Of a DNA stretch of 48,012 bases, positions 7,743-17,444 are shown in pieces. Every line of letters starts with the position of its first letter. The first letter of the stretch is position 1. Position numbers and translations under genes: made by a program. This stretch comes from an uncultured Desulfobulbaceae bacterium (GTDB taxonomy: Bacteria; Desulfobacterota; Desulfobulbia; Desulfobulbales; CALZHT01), in contig CALZHT010000055.1 in the NCBI GenBank assembly GCA_945787445.1, positions 1 to 48,012 on the forward strand, written 5' to 3'. The notes under the pieces were generated by a model. That model had not been told where the DNA came from and made no database searches. It saw nothing but the letters and a program-made list of their open reading frames with translations.

Positions 7743-10157
7743 CTACTTGGCTTTTTTACCATGTTTACGGACATTCCGACTGTCTTTTCGGGTAAGCAGG
7801 GTCATCATGGCCGGCGCCAGAAAAAAGTCGGCCAGTAGCGCCATGCAGATGGTGAATCCGGTGATTATGCCGAAATTCATGGTACTGTTAAGTTCGGCCA
7901 GAAGCAGGACGAAAAAGCCGGCTGCCAAAATCACCGTGGTAAATAACATGGCCCTGCCTGAAGTTGTAAGGGTCCTTCGCACCGCTTCACGGGCGTCGCC
8001 GCTTTGCTGGTAGTAACGGCGGAAGTTGTGCATGAAATGCACTGTATCGTCCACAGCCAGCCCAATGGCAATCCCGCCGACCATTATGGTGGTATAGTCA
8101 AGAGGGATTTCTAAAATTTTCATAAGTCCCAGGCCAAGCACGATCGGCAGGAAATTGGGCGCCATACTGCATAAGCCTAACCGCACATTGCCGATCAGCA
8201 AAATCATCAGCACCGTGATGACACTGCCTGCCACCAGATAGCTTGTTGCCATGGTATGGATTATGGTTGAAAGGGTCCTGACAAAAATAACTCCCAAGCC
8301 GGTCATGGTCACCGACGCCTGTCCTGCAAAGAGGCTACGCAGTTTTTGCTCAAATTTAGGTAGCACTTTACTGTAGATAATTGCATCTACCCATGGTGCA
8401 GTAATCGTGAGTCTCGCCTTCTGGTAATCACGGTCCAGATACTTATCGAGATTTTCACCGCCCCCCACTTCATAGAGCAGCAATTCTTGGGCGATCAGCT
8501 CACGATCTTCCGGAATCCTGTATTCAGCGGAATTGCCGCCGTGCAATGCTTTATTGATTTCCTTGACAATATCAACAACTGCGGTAGCTTTGCCAACCGG
8601 CCTGTTATCAACAATGAGTTCTTTGGCAAGCTGTTGCGCCTGTTCGATTCCAGTCATGACGTTGGGTTCATAAAGTCCCTGTGGTTTGCCGCTATCCACC
8701 AGAACTTCGAGATTGAACGAGCCCTTCATTTTATGATCAATAAGCTCGGTAGCCTGACGCACTGCCATCTTTTCCTTAAGATAGTGTAAAGAATTGTGGG
8801 AAAATTTGAGCTGCAAAGCCAAAAGCAATGCGCCAAGGAAAATGCAGGTACTGATCGTTATCACAAGCCGTGGATAGCCGGTTGAGAAATCGCCAATGGC
8901 CGTCAGCAATCGGTCAAGCCTTGAAAGAGGCGCACCGCTGGTATTCCCTTTTCGCTTCTTGAGCGGGGTGATGGCCAACAGGGCCGGCAGGGTTACCAAG
9001 GAGAAAATGAGCGCCAGCAGGGCGCCGGCAGCCGCGAATATGCCCAGATCGGCAACCGGAGCAATACCCGAACTGACAAAGGAAAGCAGGCCGCCGGCCG
9101 TGGTCAGGCTGGTCATGACTACCGCCAGGCCGGAATGACCCAGCGCAAAGGAAATCGCTTCTGCTTTGTCCCAACTTTGTTTAAGGCGCTGGTAATAGAT
9201 AGCCAGAATATGCACGGAGTCGCCGATACCCACAGCCAGCAAAAACGATGGCAATACCGTAGTATTCAGGGTTATCGGTGCTCCAAGGGCTGCCATCAGC
9301 CCCATGGTGGAGAATAAGGCGCAATTGACCACCAGGAGGGGCAATATCACCGCGGATATCCTCCGGAAGAGTAAGGCAAAGACTATCACGATGACCAGTG
9401 TAGTCAAGGACATGAACCGGGCCATGGTGCGCATTGTCAGACGCTTTAGGACTTCTTCGACCATTACGTCCCCACCAAGGTGGATAGGGAAATCAGGTCC
9501 CTGAAACCGGTCGCAAACACTGCTGACTCCATCCACAAACTCGCTCACCTCTTCTTCATTGAGTAGGGGTAAAGTTCCAGTTGCTGTATTTTGAGAACCA
9601 TATTGGTTTGCAGCGGCCGGTGACATGAGAACCGGCTTGATAACAACCACGGTAAAGGTGCCGTCTTCGGAAATGAGAACATCACGATAAAGAGGATTGG
9701 TGAGAATCCGATTTTTGAGTTCCATCATTTCCTTTTCATTTGCAGGTAATTTTTCAAGGAGATCTTCGACAATCAGGTCGTCATTTTCACCATAAATAAA
9801 ATCCCCATTTATCAGACTTTTGACCTCAGCTACGTGAGGAACATCCTGTTCCAAGGCCCGGTGGAAATCCTTGAGCTTCTTTAAGAAACGCGGTTCAAAG
9901 ACATCTTTCGGATTGAGGCCGGCAATGATCATCTGGTCCCGGCCGAATTGTTGACGAAATGCCTCATAGGTCATCAGGGCAGGATCTTTTTTATGCAGCA
10001 ATCCTTCAGCCGAGGTGTCCATTTTGATATTAGGAAGCTGGGAGGCCATTGCCAGAACCGCTATTGCGCTGGCCAGGAGAAATAACCAAGCACGGCGGTA
10101 TACCAGATGTCCGAATTTGGCAAACCTCATTTCAATACGATTACGGAAGTCTTGCAC
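7743..10157 (-). CDS. MMPL/HAE3-type RND exporter
   Basis: 804 residues with about 12 predicted membrane spans in two similar halves. Each half has one span, a large periplasmic loop, then five spans. The first half contains PSFLLAVGIGDSVHILAIYY and the second GIAIGLAVDDTVHFMHNF, the paired G-x-(G/A)-x-D motifs of the RND proton relay. Length and layout fit the hydrophobe/amphiphile efflux-3 (HAE3, MMPL-like) group, which moves lipids, hopanoids or other hydrophobic substrates across or out of the inner membrane. The start is a GTG at 10155-10157 preceded by AAAGG about nine bases upstream; an internal ATG at residue 10 is possible. No outer-membrane or adaptor gene is adjacent. The next genes upstream are divergent, including the AsmA-like protein, so a role in envelope lipid transport is an inference only. 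Confidence 0.87.
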   Translation of the reverse strand: MQDFRNRIEMRFAKFGHLVYRRAWLFLLASAIAVLAMASQLPNIKMDTSAEGLLHKKDPALMTYEAFRQQFGRDQMIIAGLNPKDVFEPRFLKKLKDFHRALEQDVPHVAEVKSLINGDFIYGENDDLIVEDLLEKLPANEKEMMELKNRILTNPLYRDVLISEDGTFTVVVIKPVLMSPAAANQYGSQNTATGTLPLLNEEEVSEFVDGVSSVCDRFQGPDFPIHLGGDVMVEEVLKRLTMRTMARFMSLTTLVIVIVFALLFRRISAVILPLLVVNCALFSTMGLMAALGAPITLNTTVLPSFLLAVGIGDSVHILAIYYQRLKQSWDKAEAISFALGHSGLAVVMTSLTTAGGLLSFVSSGIAPVADLGIFAAAGALLALIFSLVTLPALLAITPLKKRKGNTSGAPLSRLDRLLTAIGDFSTGYPRLVITISTCIFLGALLLALQLKFSHNSLHYLKEKMAVRQATELIDHKMKGSFNLEVLVDSGKPQGLYEPNVMTGIEQAQQLAKELIVDNRPVGKATAVVDIVKEINKALHGGNSAEYRIPEDRELIAQELLLYEVGGGENLDKYLDRDYQKARLTITAPWVDAIIYSKVLPKFEQKLRSLFAGQASVTMTGLGVIFVRTLSTIIHTMATSYLVAGSVITVLMILLIGNVRLGLCSMAPNFLPIVLGLGLMKILEIPLDYTTIMVGGIAIGLAVDDTVHFMHNFRRYYQQSGDAREAVRRTLTTSGRAMLFTTVILAAGFFVLLLAELNSTMNFGIITGFTICMALLADFFLAPAMMTLLTRKDSRNVRKHGKKAK

Positions 10158-10348
10158 GGATTATTGCCTTTACTTTTTTTTAAAATAGTATAGAAAATAG
10201 TCGCTTATGGTCGTGAGCAGCATAGAAAAAGAAGCCCCTTACCTCTTTTTTCTAACAACTTTTTAAGGTGTTTGCATTGAAAAATTTTGATGGAACAATG
10301 ATTAGTGCTTCGACAACTTTTTGCCAAAAATGAATTCTTGATAAAGCC

Positions 10349-10429
10349 ACAAAAAGTCGGGAAAGCGGTTAACGTGCCATGCAATTTCAACTAAATACGA
10401 CGTAACATTTCGATCAATTCGTATTATTA
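10349..10429. repeat. Dispersed repeat (GGGAAAGCGGTTAAC type), copy A
   Basis: About 80 bases matching a second copy at 39579-39660 near base for base in its first half: AAAAAGTCGGGAAAGCGG, TTAACGTGCCATGCAATTTC, then a diverging ATCGAT-containing part. It is non-coding and lies in the ~420-base gap between the divergent RND exporter and AsmA-like genes. The rest of the gap (10158-10583) holds no gene I can support. Confidence 0.7.
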
Positions 10430-10583
10430 TGGTTTCATAAATTTTTTACTTCCAAGCAGAGTGATGTCGCTTTTAATTATTAGTGGCTTGACAATTTTGC
10501 TGCAGTCATGAAAAGCTCAAGCTAAGTTGGGGAGAAGAAGGGATCGTACTGGGAATAAATATCTAGAGCAAAAGGTAATACTC

Positions 10584-13500
10584 ATGAAATTGTCACGCCT
10601 AATACTGTTAATAATAATTGTGCTGTTGCTGGTAGTTTCCGGCCTGGTTGCCATGACTCCCAGTTGGCTTTCCGGTGCTTCTGGAAGGAATTTCCTTCTC
10701 AAAAAAATCAATGGCAGCATTCCGGGGAAGGTGGAAATCGGATCATTGGAACTTGCTTGGTTCGGCGGCCAGTCTATAGGAGATATGAAATTTACCGCGC
10801 CTGACGGCAAACCGGTCTTCACCCTTGACCGGTTTGCCTCCGAAGCATCGCTTTGGGCAATCATTCGGAAAAAACTATCGCTTGGTCGCACCGAAATCGT
10901 TGGTTTTCATGTCGAGCTTGCTACAGATGAGAGCGGTGTTTCCAATTTCCAACAGGCATTGGGAGTTGAAGAAGAGAAAGCAAAAAAGGAAAGGGTTTCT
11001 GACCGACGGCGTGAAAAGATCAGAGTTCCTTTACCCATAACCGGAGAGATCATTATTTCCGACTGCAGTATCCGGTTGCAGAGTATGGATATTGAGCCGG
11101 TATTGATCCACAATGTCAATGGTGGATTGCGATCTGCCGCTGGCACTACTCCCATTACATTGACTTTGGATGGTGATGCCGAGCAAGGAAAACGGACTGG
11201 GAATTTCAAAGTTGAAGGTACGCTTGATAAATTTGATGAAGAAAATATCCTGGCTCCAGACCACATGAAAGCCCAAATCACCGTTGCCGCAAGTAGCCTG
11301 CCTGTAGATGGTTTGGACCAGCTCCTGCAGATGCAGGGACTATTGCGCACAGCTTTGGGCAGCCAGTTGGATTCAGTAATCAAAGGCTCGGTGGATGAAG
11401 GGAAAGCCGAGATAGCCATATCGGTCAAGACTGAGAATGTGTCTGCTGAAGTGGCCTCAAAGATGGAAAATGGCCAGCTGGCACTTACGAAGCCTGCCAG
11501 GGTGACCGGTGACTTCACCTCGGATTTACTGGCCCTCCTTGCCAGGGATGTCGGAAAAGAAGTGCGTCTTGCTCGAAACGTGCCCTTTACCTTTGAAATC
11601 GAACAGTTGGATTTGCCGATTACCGGATTTAATATGAGGACTGCCGCGTTCAAGGCAACGTTTGCAGTGGCTGATGGTAAGATCCTTGGACAAGCACCCT
11701 ATGATGGGCTGGGTTGGGGCGACCTCAAAGCAATGATAGACTCACCGGCGCTCGGTCAGGAGCTTGCCTTGAATTTTTCGGGAAAGGCCTTGAAGGATTC
11801 AGAAAAAGGGGAGTTTCTGGTTGATGCAAAGTTGAAGGATCTTTTTGACAGCCATGGCGGTTTTCAACTTGAGGGGATGCAGGCCGATGCAATTGTCAAA
11901 CTTACTGCCTTGCCGGCCCCATTCATTGAAGGTTTTATAGGCCAGCCCGGACTTCTATCCGCTGCACTGGGATCAAATATAAACCTGACCATAGCCAGCA
12001 GGAGTAAAGGTGCTGAGGCTATTGAAATAGATGTTTCTTTGCAGACAAAGCAGATGCAGGCTGACATTCCTCTCATCATCAAGGAGAATCTGGAACTTAA
12101 AAATCAGGCCGATATCCGGATGAACATTTCGCCGGCTCTCGTTGAGAGATTTGTGCCGCCGGAAAAATTCCAACTGAACAAGGAGGCGCCTGTCCAATTG
12201 GCAATTACCCGAATTGTGGTACCGCGTCCCAAAATTGGAGAATCCCTTTTTCAGCCCCAACGCATGGCTGTTGATGCCAATTTATATGCTGCGGATGTCA
12301 GCTTTACTACTCCACAGACCGGAAAAGCGGGCACACGTGAGGTGCGCCTTAAAATGGATGGGAAGAGTCTTGAGGCTTTGATGTTTTTCGGTCAGGTCGA
12401 AATTGTCCAGGAGGAACCCAAGGGTCTTGTCCACACAACTCTGGGGGCTGCCACTAATCTTACCTTTAACGGCAAAGCTGGTATTGATGCTGACAAGGTT
12501 ATTGCGGTGCCTTCCTTTGCCATCAGCGGCGAGAGCGAAAAGCTTAAGAAGCTTACCTTGCGGGGGATGCTGGATCCGGGATTTTCGCGTTTCTCCCTCA
12601 GCGAACCGGCCATCATCCAGTATGCGTTATCACCTGCACTGCTCAGCAGTTTTATGCCGGAAAAAAAAGAGGCGCCGGTCCTTTTGGAAGAGGCTTTGGT
12701 GGATTTGACCATGGAAAAGGTTGACGTCCAATTGGATCCTGTGGATTTTCTCAAAACCCAATTATCTTTCAAGGGATCAATCCCGGAATTGCGTTTCAAG
12801 GGAGCAGAACCGCTTGGCAGAGTATCTCTCCATGATATAAACTTGACCATGCTGGCTGCTGGCCAGGAAAATCATGCTGCTATCCGTGCCGAAGGCAAGA
12901 CCTTTTATGAGGCGGCAAAAACTTCCGGCTTGTTTCTGCTTGATGCACGCATTGACAATATGTTGCAGAAAGAGGGGCTTGATATGGCCCAGGCCAGGAC
13001 TGATGCAAAACTCAAGCTGGATAATATACCGGTTGGACTTATTGAGGCGGCTGCCGGTCAGTCGGGAGAATTGGTGCCTGTGATCGGTGACAAAATAGGG
13101 GTGGACATGCAGGCCAAGCTTGAGGCGTTTTCCCCGCCAAAGGGCGTTATGGATATATCAGCAGAAAGCGATCGTCTTAAGATTGACGCCGGCCTCGGGT
13201 TTGCTGAAACTCTAAATCTTAAGCGCCCGGCAACCCTATCTTTAACCCTGACCCCGGAGGCGTTTACCAAGTTACTCCAAGGCAAGACCGAGGCGGGAAG
13301 TTCAAAAAAGGTCACGCCCTTGGTGCGGCTCGCAAAACCGGCTGCCATCAAAGCAGAAGTTCGCTCGCTCACCTATCCTTTGCTCCCGGAGGAAGAGAAA
13401 GCAAAGGTGCCTTATAACAATATTGCTTTTGCCATGCATGGATCGGTTGACGGTTTGCTCCTGAACCACGATCGTTCAAAGGAGGCGGCAGGCTTTGAGT

Positions 13501-14666
13501 CTCTCAATGCCGCGATCAATACCGGTAATCTGGCCAAGGAGGTTACTATCAGTATCAGAGGGCAGACCACAGCAAGCGGCGGAGGAGCAAAGGGACCGAT
13601 CACCATCGATGGCCGCCTGCAGGACATTATTACCGCAGATGGCACGCTGAACACAAAGGGATTTTCAACCACCTTTGATGCTGCTTTTGAAAATGCTCCG
13701 GTAGGATGGTTTGATGGGTTGCTGGATGCTGGAGAACGACTGACGGCGGTTCTGGGTGATGCGATAAACCTCAAAGCAAGTGCTAAACTCACCAAGATGT
13801 CGGGCCCGGTTTCAGTGGAGATCAATGCGACCAACACCAAGGCCAATCTCAAGGGAACAATAAAAGATACTGTTTTTGTGTTGAATGAACCGTTTCAGTC
13901 GGCAACAACGGTAACTCCAAAGTTCGGGCAGGTGATTTTAAAGGATGTGAATCCACTTCTGGTCCACGCGGTAAGTGCGGATCGTCCCCTCACGCTTGCG
14001 GTAGATAAAAAGGATTTTCTTGTGCCGCTGAAACCATTTTCTCTGAAAGACACGCGGATCGGCAACGCGAGGATTGAGGGGGGAACCTTTATCCTGCAAA
14101 ACGGCGGGGTGCTGCGGGCTCTTATGAATTTACTCAAGCGCCAGGCGCCGGAGCAATTGCAGGCGCAATTCACTCCATTTGCCGGCCACATGAAAGGCGG
14201 CATTGCGCAATATGAGAGGACTGATATTACCCTTGGAGGGAATGTCAAGGTTGCCAGTTGGGGTACCATCGATCTGATACACGATCAGATGGACATGAAA
14301 TTGGGGCTCACGGCCGTAACCTTAGACAAGGTTCTTGGTATCGACGGTGTCAGCGCAGATGATATTGTACAGATTCCGGTTAAAGGCCCCACCGGAAAGC
14401 CACGGATTGACTGGAGCAATGCAACACGCCAAATTGCCACGTATACGGCCGGGAAAAGCCTCGAACGAAAGGCACCCGGCGCCTCGAAAATAATTGAGAA
14501 AATTTTAGGCGGCGGCACTCCTGCTCCTAGAGCTAGTCAGCCTCCGCCTGGTCAGAAGCAGCCGCAAGGGAAGGAACAGCAAAAACCATCCACCGGCAAA
14601 ACGGAGGAGTTGTTTCCTTTTTCAAAAGAGCTGATTGATATTTTTCAGCAGCAAAAGAAAAGATAA
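10584..14666 (+). CDS. Very large AsmA/TamB-like envelope protein
   Basis: 1360 residues from the ATG at 10584, which has AAAGG ten bases upstream; the frame stays open to 10527 but the extension is hydrophilic and would bury the membrane anchor. MKLSRLILLIIIVLLLVVSGLVAM is a single N-terminal anchor, followed directly by an AsmA-like segment (INGSIPGKVEIGSLELAWFGGQ) and then repeated beta-rich blocks of amphipathic strands typical of the AsmA/TamB/YhdP superfamily. The C-terminal block (DIVQIPVKGPTGKPRIDW) resembles the end of AsmA-type domains. A Pro/Gln/Lys-rich tail follows. Superfamily members bridge inner and outer membranes and move phospholipids or affect outer-membrane assembly. Family assignment comes from architecture, since residue conservation is low. 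It stands alone, divergent from the RND exporter. Confidence 0.78.
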   Translation: MKLSRLILLIIIVLLLVVSGLVAMTPSWLSGASGRNFLLKKINGSIPGKVEIGSLELAWFGGQSIGDMKFTAPDGKPVFTLDRFASEASLWAIIRKKLSLGRTEIVGFHVELATDESGVSNFQQALGVEEEKAKKERVSDRRREKIRVPLPITGEIIISDCSIRLQSMDIEPVLIHNVNGGLRSAAGTTPITLTLDGDAEQGKRTGNFKVEGTLDKFDEENILAPDHMKAQITVAASSLPVDGLDQLLQMQGLLRTALGSQLDSVIKGSVDEGKAEIAISVKTENVSAEVASKMENGQLALTKPARVTGDFTSDLLALLARDVGKEVRLARNVPFTFEIEQLDLPITGFNMRTAAFKATFAVADGKILGQAPYDGLGWGDLKAMIDSPALGQELALNFSGKALKDSEKGEFLVDAKLKDLFDSHGGFQLEGMQADAIVKLTALPAPFIEGFIGQPGLLSAALGSNINLTIASRSKGAEAIEIDVSLQTKQMQADIPLIIKENLELKNQADIRMNISPALVERFVPPEKFQLNKEAPVQLAITRIVVPRPKIGESLFQPQRMAVDANLYAADVSFTTPQTGKAGTREVRLKMDGKSLEALMFFGQVEIVQEEPKGLVHTTLGAATNLTFNGKAGIDADKVIAVPSFAISGESEKLKKLTLRGMLDPGFSRFSLSEPAIIQYALSPALLSSFMPEKKEAPVLLEEALVDLTMEKVDVQLDPVDFLKTQLSFKGSIPELRFKGAEPLGRVSLHDINLTMLAAGQENHAAIRAEGKTFYEAAKTSGLFLLDARIDNMLQKEGLDMAQARTDAKLKLDNIPVGLIEAAAGQSGELVPVIGDKIGVDMQAKLEAFSPPKGVMDISAESDRLKIDAGLGFAETLNLKRPATLSLTLTPEAFTKLLQGKTEAGSSKKVTPLVRLAKPAAIKAEVRSLTYPLLPEEEKAKVPYNNIAFAMHGSVDGLLLNHDRSKEAAGFESLNAAINTGNLAKEVTISIRGQTTASGGGAKGPITIDGRLQDIITADGTLNTKGFSTTFDAAFENAPVGWFDGLLDAGERLTAVLGDAINLKASAKLTKMSGPVSVEINATNTKANLKGTIKDTVFVLNEPFQSATTVTPKFGQVILKDVNPLLVHAVSADRPLTLAVDKKDFLVPLKPFSLKDTRIGNARIEGGTFILQNGGVLRALMNLLKRQAPEQLQAQFTPFAGHMKGGIAQYERTDITLGGNVKVASWGTIDLIHDQMDMKLGLTAVTLDKVLGIDGVSADDIVQIPVKGPTGKPRIDWSNATRQIATYTAGKSLERKAPGASKIIEKILGGGTPAPRASQPPPGQKQPQGKEQQKPSTGKTEELFPFSKELIDIFQQQKKR

Positions 14667-14748
14667 ACAGAGAAGGGCAGGTCAATGTGATTTTTTTCTT
14701 GACTACATATCTTATAAATGATGCTTTATAAATAAAGGGGAGTGTCAA

Positions 14749-14795
14749 GGCCGATAAAGCCCCAAATAGGGTGAAGATGGCATGAGATATCGGCC
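14749..14795 (+). promoter_or_regulatory. Structured 5' leader of the small CxxC gene
   Basis: GGCCGATA at 14749-14756 pairs perfectly with TATCGGCC at 14788-14795. Inside, GCCCC..AAATAGGG can form a second short hairpin. The helix ends about 30 bases before the start of the 64-codon gene, with CAGGGGAGGC, a strong ribosome site, just after it. The layout fits a cis-acting RNA element, but I could not match it to any riboswitch class I know (c-di-GMP, cobalamin and fluoride were considered). A terminator of the preceding gene is possible but lacks a T-run. Confidence 0.35.
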
Positions 14796-14824
14796 CTGCC
14801 TTTCACATCAGGGGAGGCATGTAA

Positions 14825-15019
14825 ATGAAGTATCAATATGCGACAGGGAAAAAGCATTCATATCGAAAAGAAGTCTGGGTTTGTGATGAATGCCGCAAGG
14901 CCAACAGCGAATTGATCTTAATCGGCAAGTGGCGGTTGGTAGATAGAAACAGCGACCCAAAACTTGAATGTCAGACGGGGGTCGCATCTACCTTGAGGCG
15001 CTTTTTATCATTTCACTGA
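14825..15019 (+). CDS. Small CxxC-containing protein
   Basis: 64 residues starting with ATG at 14825 behind GGGGAGG. It opens with MKYQYATGKKHSYRKEVWVC and has one CDEC pair near residue 20, a single later Cys, and a basic C-terminus (TLRRFLSFH). The single CxxC plus one Cys could bind metal only incompletely or as a dimer. I do not know the family. The strong ribosome site and the folded leader upstream are the main support; length and the lack of a known relative keep confidence moderate. The region after it (15020-15186) contains a short CCACGAAG..CACGAAG repeat of a kind common in environmental genomes and no gene. Confidence 0.5.
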   Translation: MKYQYATGKKHSYRKEVWVCDECRKANSELILIGKWRLVDRNSDPKLECQTGVASTLRRFLSFH

Positions 15020-15186
15020 GGCAGCCCTCTTTCCCCTCATATTTTGGCAGACATATGATAATCCGGGAACGCTATTCCAGCGTTATGTGCCTTCATCCGT
15101 AAATTCGCTTAGCATTTTCAAACTAATTATTAGTGTGATATTCCACGAAGTTCACGAAGAGTACGAAGGTTTTTCATAGATGATAC

Positions 15187-15398
15187 TACCTAAATTGAGC
15201 GATTTTCGAGTTGGCCGAAGATGCGCGAAAGAGGACATTTCGCTATAGTAGGCTATGCGGGATGTTCTCTGACAAAGCAGATTCGGTTAAATCGAAAATC
15301 CCGGAGGGTTTCAAATTTTGAAAACTCAAATTAGTACACATACCTTATAAAAAACAAAATAAATTCCTTTTCAAAATTTGAAACGCACAATTTAGGTA
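15187..15398. repeat. MITE-like element with TACCTAAATTG ends, copy A
   Basis: About 212 bases bounded by TACCTAAATTGAGCG and the inverted form CGCACAATTTAGGTA. Inside are a second inverted pair (TTTCAAATTTTGAAAA against TTTTCAAAATTTGAAA) and a hairpin centred on ATAGTAGGCTAT. Copy B is at 25185-25430. No coding capacity. Confidence 0.8.
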
Positions 15399-15474
15399 AC
15401 ACTATTCTTCGTGCAGTTCTTACAAATTCATCAAATAGATAATCCCACCCAAAAAATATATCCAGGAGAGAATT

Positions 15475-16398
15475 ATGGCAAAAGTGATCATGGGGGCGCA
15501 CGGATTAGCAAACAAACCGGAACGGCCTATCCTTACAGGGTGGTGGCAGGCTGCAATTGCCGAAGGATTGAGAGAAAATACGGCTATGGAAAGAGCGGCT
15601 TTTGAATTTAAAATGATTTTCTGGGCCGATCTTCTCTACAAAAAGTTACAACATAATGACGAGCTCTTTTCTTTTGATAATTTATACAACAGCGAGCCAT
15701 ATGTAGAGGCGGTACCCGGCGCCCTAAAATCATATAAAGAGGGTTTTTTGGACAAAGTCAGAGCAGGTGCACTGGATGTGGTAGGGGAGACGCTGGATGT
15801 TCTCAAAGTCAAGTTTGACATGAACGCCGTGGCTGATTTGGTGCTCGGTAAATTTCTAAAGGACCTGGCTTTCTACTATGATGACCGGCAACAAATACGC
15901 AACCGCTCGAGCCAGCCGGAAACAGCATGCCAGGTTCTCCGGGATGAATTAATAAGCGCCATTAAAGAGGAGCAGGACAAGGAGATCATGCTTATCGCCC
16001 ATTCAATGGGTTCAATAATCGCCTATGATGCATTGCGGGACTTGGGCCAAAGTGATCCGGAAATCACGGTTTCTCATTTCGTTACAATTGGTTCACCGTT
16101 GGGTTTGCCGCATGTCAAAGGAAAAATTATTAAAGAACGTTATTACGATCCTAAGGTGCGGACCCCATCTGTTGTTACCGAGAGCTGGATTAATTATGCT
16201 GACAAGGACGATAAAGTGGCTTTCGATGTCCATCTGCGTGATGACTATGGCGAAAATAGCCATGGCGTGCGAGTAGTCGATGATCTGGTCGCGAACGATT
16301 ATGAGTCGCCAGCCGGCAAAATTAATCCCCATAAGTCATACGGCTATCTGCGGACGCCGGAATTAGCAGAGCATATTGGGGAATTCCTGGCATCTTAG
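15475..16398 (+). CDS. Alpha/beta-hydrolase-fold serine esterase
   Basis: 307 residues. LIAHSMGSIIAYDAL holds the nucleophile elbow with S177, and GSPLGLP follows as in lipase/esterase folds. Candidate acid and base are the Asp in NYADKDDKVAFD and the His in NPHKSYGYL near the C-terminus, in the right order. There is no signal peptide, so it is probably cytoplasmic. Substrate cannot be deduced; related proteins are called alpha/beta hydrolases or lipases. ATG at 15475 follows CAGGAGAGAATT, a good ribosome site. It sits just after repeat copy A, which lies between it and the small CxxC gene, so it probably has its own promoter. Confidence 0.75.
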   Translation: MAKVIMGAHGLANKPERPILTGWWQAAIAEGLRENTAMERAAFEFKMIFWADLLYKKLQHNDELFSFDNLYNSEPYVEAVPGALKSYKEGFLDKVRAGALDVVGETLDVLKVKFDMNAVADLVLGKFLKDLAFYYDDRQQIRNRSSQPETACQVLRDELISAIKEEQDKEIMLIAHSMGSIIAYDALRDLGQSDPEITVSHFVTIGSPLGLPHVKGKIIKERYYDPKVRTPSVVTESWINYADKDDKVAFDVHLRDDYGENSHGVRVVDDLVANDYESPAGKINPHKSYGYLRTPELAEHIGEFLAS

Positions 16399-16435
16399 CT
16401 GCCTTTTTTGTGTTTACACTAAACATGCTTGGAAA

Positions 16436-17305
16436 ATGTCTCTGCAAATTATGAGGAAAATAAAGAAGCAAACAATTCCACTGGTGGCGTTCCTCGTTAT
16501 AGCGCTTACTGTCGGAAGGGCCGATTGGGTGAATGGGGAAAAAGCGAGGCAGTCGCCGGCACCGGTGGATTCTATCAGCCCTATGGCTGCGCCAAATTCC
16601 CTTTCTGTTTCCACCTATACATACACTATCGTCAAATCATACCCTCACGACCGGCATGCTTTCACGCAGGGATTGGCCATTGACAATGGTGTTTTGTATG
16701 AAGGAACGGGACGTTTCGGACGATCCACTTTACGCAGAGTAGAATTGGGCTCTGGCAAGGTTGTGAAGATCCGTAGATTGCCGGATTGGTATTTCGGCGA
16801 GGGCATCACTGTTTACGGTGACAGGATAATTCAGTTGACCTGGAAGTCTAAAATCGGATTGGTCTATGACAAGGAGAGTTTTGAATTGATCCGGGAGTTC
16901 AGGTATCCCACCGAAGGCTGGGGCCTTACCCATAATGGAATCCACTTAATCATGAGCGACGGTACCGCAACACTTCATTTCCTGGATGTAGAAACCTTCA
17001 AGGAAATCAAAAGGGTGGAAGTATTTGACCACAACGGTCCGGTGTCCAGGCTCAATGAATTGGAGTATATGCAGGGGAGGGTTTATGCCAATGTCTGGCA
17101 GACAGACCGCATTGCAATGATTGACCCTGAAACAGGACAAGTGACCGGCTGGATAAAGTTGGAAGGGCTCCTAAATTCGGAAAACCGTGGTGAGTCGGGC
17201 GGTTTTTTAAACGGCATTGCTTATGATGCGGAAAATGACCGTTTGCTTGTAACCGGTAAACTATGGCCTCTACTGTTTGAGATAGAACTGAAACCTTTGC
17301 AGTAA
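16436..17305 (+). CDS. Glutaminyl-peptide cyclotransferase (plant/bacterial type)
   Basis: 289 residues from the ATG at 16436; the frame is open to 16376, but that would overlap the esterase gene, and GGA directly precedes 16436. An N-terminal basic plus hydrophobic segment (RKIKKQTIPLVAFLVIALTV) is a signal peptide or anchor, placing the enzyme in the periplasm. The body is the five-bladed propeller of the papaya-type glutaminyl cyclase: SYPHDRHAFTQGLAID, LYEGTGRFGRSTLR, LTWKSKIGLVYD, EGWGLTHNG, LNELEYMQGRVYANVWQTD and FLNGIAYD. The enzyme converts N-terminal Gln to pyroglutamate. Assignment is strong by motif string. It follows the esterase by 37 bases and may share its transcript. Confidence 0.88.
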   Translation: MSLQIMRKIKKQTIPLVAFLVIALTVGRADWVNGEKARQSPAPVDSISPMAAPNSLSVSTYTYTIVKSYPHDRHAFTQGLAIDNGVLYEGTGRFGRSTLRRVELGSGKVVKIRRLPDWYFGEGITVYGDRIIQLTWKSKIGLVYDKESFELIREFRYPTEGWGLTHNGIHLIMSDGTATLHFLDVETFKEIKRVEVFDHNGPVSRLNELEYMQGRVYANVWQTDRIAMIDPETGQVTGWIKLEGLLNSENRGESGGFLNGIAYDAENDRLLVTGKLWPLLFEIELKPLQ

Positions 17306-17347
17306 TGGCATAGCCCTATTTCCTGACCCTGATGAAGATTCGGTAAA

Positions 17348-17387
17348 AAATGAACTACTCCGCGGTAAGCCTCGGAGTAGTTCATTT
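17348..17387 (-). terminator. Perfect 15-bp hairpin between convergent genes
   Basis: AAATGAACTACTCCG at 17348-17362 pairs fully with CGGAGTAGTTCATTT at 17373-17387 around a 10-base loop. Read on the minus strand it ends in a T-run (TTTTTT), so it best terminates the MTH1187 gene; it may also slow the plus-strand transcript, whose T-run is weak. Confidence 0.7.
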
Positions 17388-17444
17388 GAAATCAGAAAAT
17401 TTTTGGCCTCTGTGCCCTTGCTCATCAGTGCCTAAATAAAATCT

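Noticed and set aside
7563-7838. Plus-strand frame with repeated Arg-Ala near its start
   Set aside because: It is the hexamer array translated; similar frames occur in the other two copies and none has a ribosome site.
14699-14727. Sigma-70 promoter TTGACT with TATAAA/TTTATA
   Set aside because: No good -10 box at 16-18 bases spacing.
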